The position numbers were made by a program, and so were the translations under genes. Positions 36,640-40,556 of a stretch of 40,556 nucleotides of DNA are shown here, piece after piece; position 1 is the stretch's first letter; each line of letters starts with the position of its first letter. Origin of the DNA: a virus. A model generated the notes under the pieces. The model was not told the DNA's origin. It saw nothing but the letters and a program-made list of their open reading frames with translations, and ran no database searches. The stretch is from positions 1 through 40,556 of IMG/VR virus record IMGVR_UViG_3300018080_000307, one strand, 5' to 3'.

Positions 36640-37526
36640 TACCAATACCTCATCGACGCTATCTTCTGCGCCTCTTCCGCTGACACGTTCTTGACCCCGT
36701 CCCCATAAGCAGCTTCAACCGCCCGCACATCGCGTACCAGCCTACGTATTCCTTCCGGCTCCAGACTGGCAGCCTGGTCACTGCCCCACATGGTCCTATC
36801 CAATGTGATGTGCCTTTCAAGGTAGTCTGCCCCCAACACCACCGCGGCTACACTTGTCGCTATCCCCCTCTCGTGTCCTGAGTAACCGATAGGCATACCG
36901 TTCATCCAGAAAGCCAGGCTTCTAAGGAACCGCAGGTTCAAGAACTCATCATTGCAGGGATAAACCGCCACACAATGTGTCCAGATAACCGGGTAGAACT
37001 TCGGAAACCATGCTCTGATTTCCCTGAACTCCTCGGCAGTAATCCCGCCGAGACTGTAGATGATAGGCTTGCCTGTGTGTATCATCCTGCCCACCAGTTC
37101 CTTATGCGTAGCCAGTGCACTCGCTACCTTGTGGCAGGGAACACCGAAGTCCTCCAGGAAATGGAAGGATGGAATGTCCCAAGCACTCGCAAACCATGTA
37201 ATTCCCTTGTCACGGCAGTACCAGTCAAGATGCTCATAATCATCACGGTAGAATTCAAGGCGTCGCTTGTAATCCATGTAGGACATCCGCCCCCAGGGTG
37301 TATCCTTCTTGCGCTCCCGCATCCATTCGGGGATGCAGGTATCCAGGTGCCGCTTCTGGAACTTCACCGCGTCACATCCAACATCTACCGCAACGTCAAT
37401 CAGCTTTTCGGCGGTTTCGATATCCCCGTTAGCATTAATACCTATCTCCGCTGTTATGTAACAAGGATAACCGGTACCGATTTCCTTACCTGCTATCTCT
37501 ACCACTACCCCTCCAATGCCATCCAT
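36639..37526 (-). CDS. neuB: NeuB-family nonulosonic acid (sialic acid-like) synthase, no SAF domain
   Basis: Condenses phosphoenolpyruvate with an aldose to form a 2-keto-3-deoxy acid sugar, by family. The TIM-barrel motifs are present: CYITAEIGINANGDIETAEK, CDAVKFQKRHLDT, VPCHKVASALATHKELV, KPIIYSLGG, THCVAVYPCNDEFLNL, MPIGYSGHERG and LERHITLDRTMWGSDQAASL. It has 295 residues and stops after SMRYW, so the C-terminal antifreeze-like SAF domain (about 60 residues in NeuB of 340-350) is missing. The product could be neuraminic, legionaminic, pseudaminic or KDN-like acid. It overlaps the SIS gene by 22 bp; the start could also be the GTG six codons later. Confidence 0.85.
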   Translation of the reverse strand: MDGIGGVVVEIAGKEIGTGYPCYITAEIGINANGDIETAEKLIDVAVDVGCDAVKFQKRHLDTCIPEWMRERKKDTPWGRMSYMDYKRRLEFYRDDYEHLDWYCRDKGITWFASAWDIPSFHFLEDFGVPCHKVASALATHKELVGRMIHTGKPIIYSLGGITAEEFREIRAWFPKFYPVIWTHCVAVYPCNDEFLNLRFLRSLAFWMNGMPIGYSGHERGIATSVAAVVLGADYLERHITLDRTMWGSDQAASLEPEGIRRLVRDVRAVEAAYGDGVKNVSAEEAQKIASMRYW

Positions 37527-37960
37527 AAAGTGTGTAACCAGATAAGTGTTAGTTCCTGAACGGCTTGTGTGTTCGCTTCTATCTTGTGCTGAATTTCACA
37601 ATCTTTCAAATCCTTACCACCAGTAAACCCGATTGTCAGCATGTCCCTATTCTTTGCTGCCTTCAATGCCTCTTTGATGTTCTTGGATTCGCAACTGGTA
37701 GAAAGGACTATCAGCATGTCACCGGCTTTTCCCAGGGTCTGAATTTGGGCAGAGTAAACCTCATCATATGCGTAATCGTTAGCGATCGCCGTAATCGTTG
37801 CAAGGTTATTCAGGCTCACGCATCGGAAACCGCTGCATACCAGCTCACCGGCGAAGTGGTCCGCTTGGGCTGCCGAGCCTCCGTTACCGCAAATGTAAAT
37901 CGTAGCCCCGTTGTCTAAACGAGCCCTGATTTCGTCAACCAGGGAAGCAAAATCCTGCAT
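37505..37960 (-). CDS. SIS-domain sugar isomerase (GmhA-like)
   Basis: 151 residues, one SIS fold. TIYICGNGGSAAQADHFAGE at about 19-38 is the phosphosugar-binding loop of the GmhA (sedoheptulose-7-phosphate isomerase) branch. Later parts MLIVLSTSCESKNIKEALKA and TIGFTGG fit, and LIWLHTLWMALEG ends it. It is short for GmhA (about 190), with the N-terminal helices missing. It probably converts a ketose phosphate to the aldose that the NeuB-like enzyme uses. It overlaps the NeuA-like gene by 46 bp. Confidence 0.8.
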   Translation of the reverse strand: MQDFASLVDEIRARLDNGATIYICGNGGSAAQADHFAGELVCSGFRCVSLNNLATITAIANDYAYDEVYSAQIQTLGKAGDMLIVLSTSCESKNIKEALKAAKNRDMLTIGFTGGKDLKDCEIQHKIEANTQAVQELTLIWLHTLWMALEG

Positions 37961-38607
37961 AATTCCAAATCCTCCATCGTATCTATTTCAATACCGCACC
38001 AATTCGGTTGCCCGAACTTGCCAACTTTGTCTAATAACCGGTTATGGAAATTCTTGTATACAAATGTTTTGGTAATCCAGAAACTCCCGTTCTCAATCAG
38101 CACAGAACTCTTGTCCTGTCGCATTGGGCGCACTCGCATATCATCACCAATGCGAATAAGCTGGCTCAAAGCGTTCTTCCGCCATAAGAATTGTTTAATT
38201 TCGCAAGCGCTGAACAAACTATTGAACGCCTGCTCCTTGAATAGTTTTATGGCATTGTCCAAATCGTTAGGACGCCTGAAAGGTGACGTGCACTGTAGCA
38301 ACGCTACAATGTCAAAGGATTTCCCCTGTGACTCCAAGACATATAAGGCATGTTCTATTGCCTCCTCAGCTCTCGAATGCGGTTCACACAACCAGCGGGG
38401 CCTAAAGATGACCTCGGCACCCGCTTCCTTGGAAACGTCCCCGATTTCTGCATCCTCGGTTGATACCACTACTTTGTCGATTAGCTCAGAATTCAAGGCA
38501 TCCTCGATGGTGTGAACGATAAGCGGCTTGTCACCCAGGATTGCCAGGTTCTTGCGGGGCAATTCGTCAGACATTCCTTTTGCCGGAATAATGGCTATTG
38601 TGCTCAT
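37915..38607 (-). CDS. neuA: NeuA-like CMP-sugar cytidylyltransferase
   Basis: 230 residues. Activates an acid sugar with CTP to CMP-sugar, by family. The N-terminal nucleotide-binding motif is IAIIPAKGMSDELPRKNLAI (usually IPARxGSKxxxxKN), then VVVSTEDAEIGDVSKEAGAE, LLQCTSPFRRPNDLDNAI (normally LLQPTSPLR) and VLIENGSFWIT. GIEIDTMEDL gives the metal-binding Asp. The first motif is divergent (SDEL for SKGI). The start overlaps the stop of the preceding gene as ATGA. With the SIS and NeuB-like genes it makes a three-step pathway. Confidence 0.85.
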   Translation of the reverse strand: MSTIAIIPAKGMSDELPRKNLAILGDKPLIVHTIEDALNSELIDKVVVSTEDAEIGDVSKEAGAEVIFRPRWLCEPHSRAEEAIEHALYVLESQGKSFDIVALLQCTSPFRRPNDLDNAIKLFKEQAFNSLFSACEIKQFLWRKNALSQLIRIGDDMRVRPMRQDKSSVLIENGSFWITKTFVYKNFHNRLLDKVGKFGQPNWCGIEIDTMEDLELCRILLPWLTKSGLV

Positions 38608-39683
38608 TCCACACCTCGCAAACTATCCGGTAGAATTGTCACGCCAATCTTATCCTCTGATTTCTGTGCCATCAGTTCCTTACGTATCCTGTCCACCTCG
38701 TAAACCCCGCCGTGTAAACTGTTCACCTTGGCTATCTGTTGGATTTCCTTCTCGGTAACTTTTATGATGGACTGTCTCAGGTTCTTGGCGCGCTCCTCAT
38801 CTCCGATTTTCTCAGCCTCCTGATACGCAGCCATAAGATTCGCCTTCTGCCCATGGATAGCGTTCAAGTTTGCCGTTGACCGTTCTCTGTGCACTCGTAA
38901 CTCGTTCAACCTGATTTCAGCGTGCATCTGGGTAAACCCTGGTGTCTTTTCATAGCCGTAGATTTTCTCCGATGCACCCAATAAAGCGCAGCCTTTAGGT
39001 AAGTAGATTTCTACCCCCCTACCCAACGCAACACCCATCCAGAACTCTGTCGCTGGTTTCTGGTACGCGTATTCCTCCTGAGATGACATCTCAAATCCGA
39101 ATAACTCAATCCTTTCGAAACCCTCATACATAGCAAGCGCAAACATCATATTTACCGTGGATGTGAAGTATTCAAATACGAAATGCCCCTCCTTGAAACG
39201 GTTTATTTCATATTCCGCAGCGAACCAATCCAGGATTTCATGTAGCGGAAACGTCACCGCACCCGGCACATCGCGGAAATCCTTAGCATCTAGGACGTAA
39301 ATCGGGAAGTCCTCAGTACGCCTTGGTGCGCCCACTTCAATCGGCAACTTGGTCCCTTCGGGTCCGTAATAAACATCCTTATAGGTAGATGTCTGCTCCA
39401 AGTACTTGATATCCTTTTCATCCCATGGGTCATTACGCAGCCATTTGTCATGCATCGGGTCATTGAAGTTCGTGTAATCCCCGCGCATAGCATCCCATCG
39501 GGGGTGCAATTGGAACAGGCGATTGAATCGCTTTTGATAATTGTGTACCGGCGATTCATTCAACACCCAGATTTCCTTGGATTTATCCTTCCAGGGTGCC
39601 AGATGGCGGGATGTCTTAGCCATGCCTACAAAGGCGACGGTTTTCTTTTGCTGCGGTTTAGGTTTTCTCCTCTTTCGTGCCAT
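38604..39683 (-). CDS. Maf/GT42-related putative glycosyltransferase (359 aa)
   Basis: The first gene of the glycan block. VAFVGMAKTSRHLAPWKDKS is a nucleotide-binding-type start, with WVLNESP next; the part YFTSTVNMMFALAMYEGFER and IELFGFEMSSQEEYAYQ is laid out like the second motif of the two NGPSL proteins downstream. The basic N-terminal tail (RKRRKPKPQQKK) may bind acidic surface. The C-terminal third is a charged coiled coil (AEIRLNELRVHRERSTANLN to KVTEKEIQQIAKV). It is a candidate transferase or adaptor for the glycan; the exact reaction is unknown. Confidence 0.55.
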   Translation of the reverse strand: MARKRRKPKPQQKKTVAFVGMAKTSRHLAPWKDKSKEIWVLNESPVHNYQKRFNRLFQLHPRWDAMRGDYTNFNDPMHDKWLRNDPWDEKDIKYLEQTSTYKDVYYGPEGTKLPIEVGAPRRTEDFPIYVLDAKDFRDVPGAVTFPLHEILDWFAAEYEINRFKEGHFVFEYFTSTVNMMFALAMYEGFERIELFGFEMSSQEEYAYQKPATEFWMGVALGRGVEIYLPKGCALLGASEKIYGYEKTPGFTQMHAEIRLNELRVHRERSTANLNAIHGQKANLMAAYQEAEKIGDEERAKNLRQSIIKVTEKEIQQIAKVNSLHGGVYEVDRIRKELMAQKSEDKIGVTILPDSLRGVE

Positions 39684-39692
39684 TTATACCCC

Positions 39693-39869
39693 CTAAAAAC
39701 TACTTGTTAGAAAATACCCGCCAAGAACAACCCAAATAATTCCAAGCAAAAGTCCCGCCCCAGCCCAAAAATTGTATTCTGCCAAGAACACACAAGCTCC
39801 TATAAGGGCAATCACAAATGGGGTTATTATCATTACAAATCCGATTTTGCCTTTTGTTTTTTTATCCAT
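39693..39869 (-). CDS. Small membrane protein (58 aa)
   Basis: The ATG at 39867-39869 has GAGG nine bases upstream and is preferred over a GTG at 39884. After MDKKTKGK come two hydrophobic segments: IGFVMIITPFVIALIGACVF and FWAGAGLLLGIIWVVLGGYF, giving a helical hairpin with the N terminus inside. It precedes the glycan block and could anchor a complex, but this is inference. Confidence 0.6.
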   Translation of the reverse strand: MDKKTKGKIGFVMIITPFVIALIGACVFLAEYNFWAGAGLLLGIIWVVLGGYFLTSSF

Positions 39870-39880
39870 TCTGTATACCC

Positions 39881-40354
39881 TCACTGAAACCTTATAACCT
39901 TATCCGGTACCATGCGCCCGTCCTTATCCTTCATGGCAACAACCGCATCCATAGGCAAACTGTAAACCTGTCCGGTTTCCCAGTTCTCCCAGCCCTCGAA
40001 GGGGACCACCTCAGGCCACGCCGTAACCCCATACTTCGTCCACCGTCCACCCCGCACCTTGAGGTAACGGATACCTGATGTGGAAAACTGGACCTCAGCG
40101 GTAGGCCTTTCCAGGATGTCGATTTCGCCCGCTTCCTCCGCCAGTTCCTCCACAACCCTTGCAACATCCTGGCCCACCTCTTCCCAGGTTTCCGGCGTAG
40201 ACTGGACACCGAGTTCCTTCATGAGCGCCCGAGCCCTGGCTACGACATCGTTTTCGTTTTCGCCACGCAAGGTAATCTGTATGTTCTTGACTTGTTTAGT
40301 TTGTAAATCAAAAATGAAATTCAAACTTGCTGGTGCTTCTGGTAAATTACTCAT
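39881..40354 (-). CDS. Hypothetical protein (157 aa) after the methyltransferase
   Basis: No family recognised. The start overlaps the methyltransferase stop (ATGA). The N-terminal half is alpha/beta (LNFIFDLQTKQVKNIQITLR), then an acidic helix (ETWEEVGQDVARVVEELAEE) and a C-terminal part rich in Trp/Gly (KVRGGRWTKYGVTAWPEVVP). It is probably soluble. It is placed in the early operon before the glycan block. Confidence 0.55.
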   Translation of the reverse strand: MSNLPEAPASLNFIFDLQTKQVKNIQITLRGENENDVVARARALMKELGVQSTPETWEEVGQDVARVVEELAEEAGEIDILERPTAEVQFSTSGIRYLKVRGGRWTKYGVTAWPEVVPFEGWENWETGQVYSLPMDAVVAMKDKDGRMVPDKVIRFQ

Positions 40355-40556
40355 TCATGCCTCCATAATTTCGATTGATGGGCAATTTTCTTTTCTACCT
40401 TACAAATAGTATCGTTATGCCCCGCCCCATGACATACCAGTAAAATCTCTAATGTTTCCCAGCCCCTAGTTTTTCCCATTCCTGAGCTATTCCAACCAAA
40501 AGACAAACAAATCGCCCCAACACTTGTTATTTCGTTTATTAAATCCCTTTCTTTAG
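40351..40556 (-). CDS. DNA N6-adenine methyltransferase, C-terminal part (joins 1..460)
   Basis: Bases 40351..40433 encode the final 27 codons, and 40434..40556 repeats 1..123. Reading across gives the end VCHGAGHNDTICKVEKKIAH to the TGA at 40351-40353. This is the expected end of the short phage Dam-like family. It overlaps the next ATG by four bases. The partial state is only due to where the circle was opened. Confidence 0.85.
   Translation of the reverse strand, partial: KERDLINEITSVGAICLSFGWNSSGMGKTRGWETLEILLVCHGAGHNDTICKVEKKIAHQSKLWRHE
40434..40556. repeat. Terminal direct repeat, right copy
   Basis: Exact copy of bases 1..123. See the left copy; removing one of them gives the 40433-bp circular unit. 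Confidence 0.97.

Noticed and set aside
36975-37559. 194-codon plus-strand ORF opposite the NeuB-like gene
   Set aside because: Antisense shadow; no ribosome site, no family pattern, and the minus frame has full NeuB motifs.
38018-38515. 165-codon plus-strand ORF opposite the NeuA-like gene
   Set aside because: Antisense to a gene with clear cytidylyltransferase motifs; composition (Ser/Leu/Cys-rich) is typical of a shadow frame.

Overview
The window is a complete, circularly closed genome of a tailed double-stranded DNA phage with a long non-contractile (siphovirus-like) tail and an HK97-type capsid. The first 123 bases (1..123) are repeated exactly at the end (40434..40556). A DNA methyltransferase gene is cut by the contig ends and reads through the join in frame, so the unit genome is 40433 bp. 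Nothing in the sequence identifies the host with certainty. Standard genetic code, Shine-Dalgarno sites and sigma70-like promoters point to a bacterium. No integrase, DNA polymerase or RNA polymerase gene was found.

Almost every gene is on the minus strand. Reading in the direction of transcription from a strong promoter near 10.08 kb: (1) early/replication block, 10.0 to 0.5 kb: a replication-initiator-like protein carrying an HNH domain, small membrane and zinc-ribbon proteins, a DnaB-type helicase, a PDDEXK-like nuclease, an HNH nuclease, a ParB-like protein with its own promoter, an HTH protein, a beta-rich protein, a GH25 lysozyme, a metallophosphoesterase and the methyltransferase that crosses the join. 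(2) Glycan block, 39.7 to 32.95 kb: a putative sugar-nucleotide pathway (SIS isomerase, NeuB-like synthase, NeuA-like cytidylyltransferase), three proteins related to Maf/DUF115 or GT42 glycosyltransferases, two paralogous SAM methyltransferases, a hexapeptide acyltransferase and a sulfotransferase. (3) A set of small regulators, 32.9 to 31.4 kb, including a sigma-region-4-like HTH. (4) A holin, a trypsin-like protease and a membrane-anchored zinc metalloprotease, 31.4 to 29.2 kb. (5) Packaging and virion genes, 28.6 to 10.8 kb: small and large terminase, portal, minor head protein fused to a fibre-like region, head proteins, prohead protease, capsid, connectors, tail tube, tail chaperones with a programmed -1 frameshift, tape measure, tail tip, LamG-type fibre and an XhlA-like membrane protein.

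Only three credible genes are on the plus strand. Two are an XRE-family regulator and a small Cys-rich protein (10239..10830), read divergently from the early promoter. The third is a 37-residue membrane peptide with its own promoter, sitting like a moron between the two terminase genes. A 17-bp inverted-repeat operator (ATACG-N7-CGTAT and variants) overlaps the promoters or start regions at about 3.8, 5.08, 10.06 and 10.16 kb, suggesting one regulator controls the early region.

The most unusual content is the phage-encoded nonulosonic-acid-like glycan module, which takes up roughly 7 kb of a 40 kb genome, and the adjacent two-protease pair. Several genes too short for normal ORF cut-offs were recovered by hand: 5641..5724, 5714..5866, 11028..11165, 28097..28210, 31333..31413, and the frame-shifted chaperone extension.
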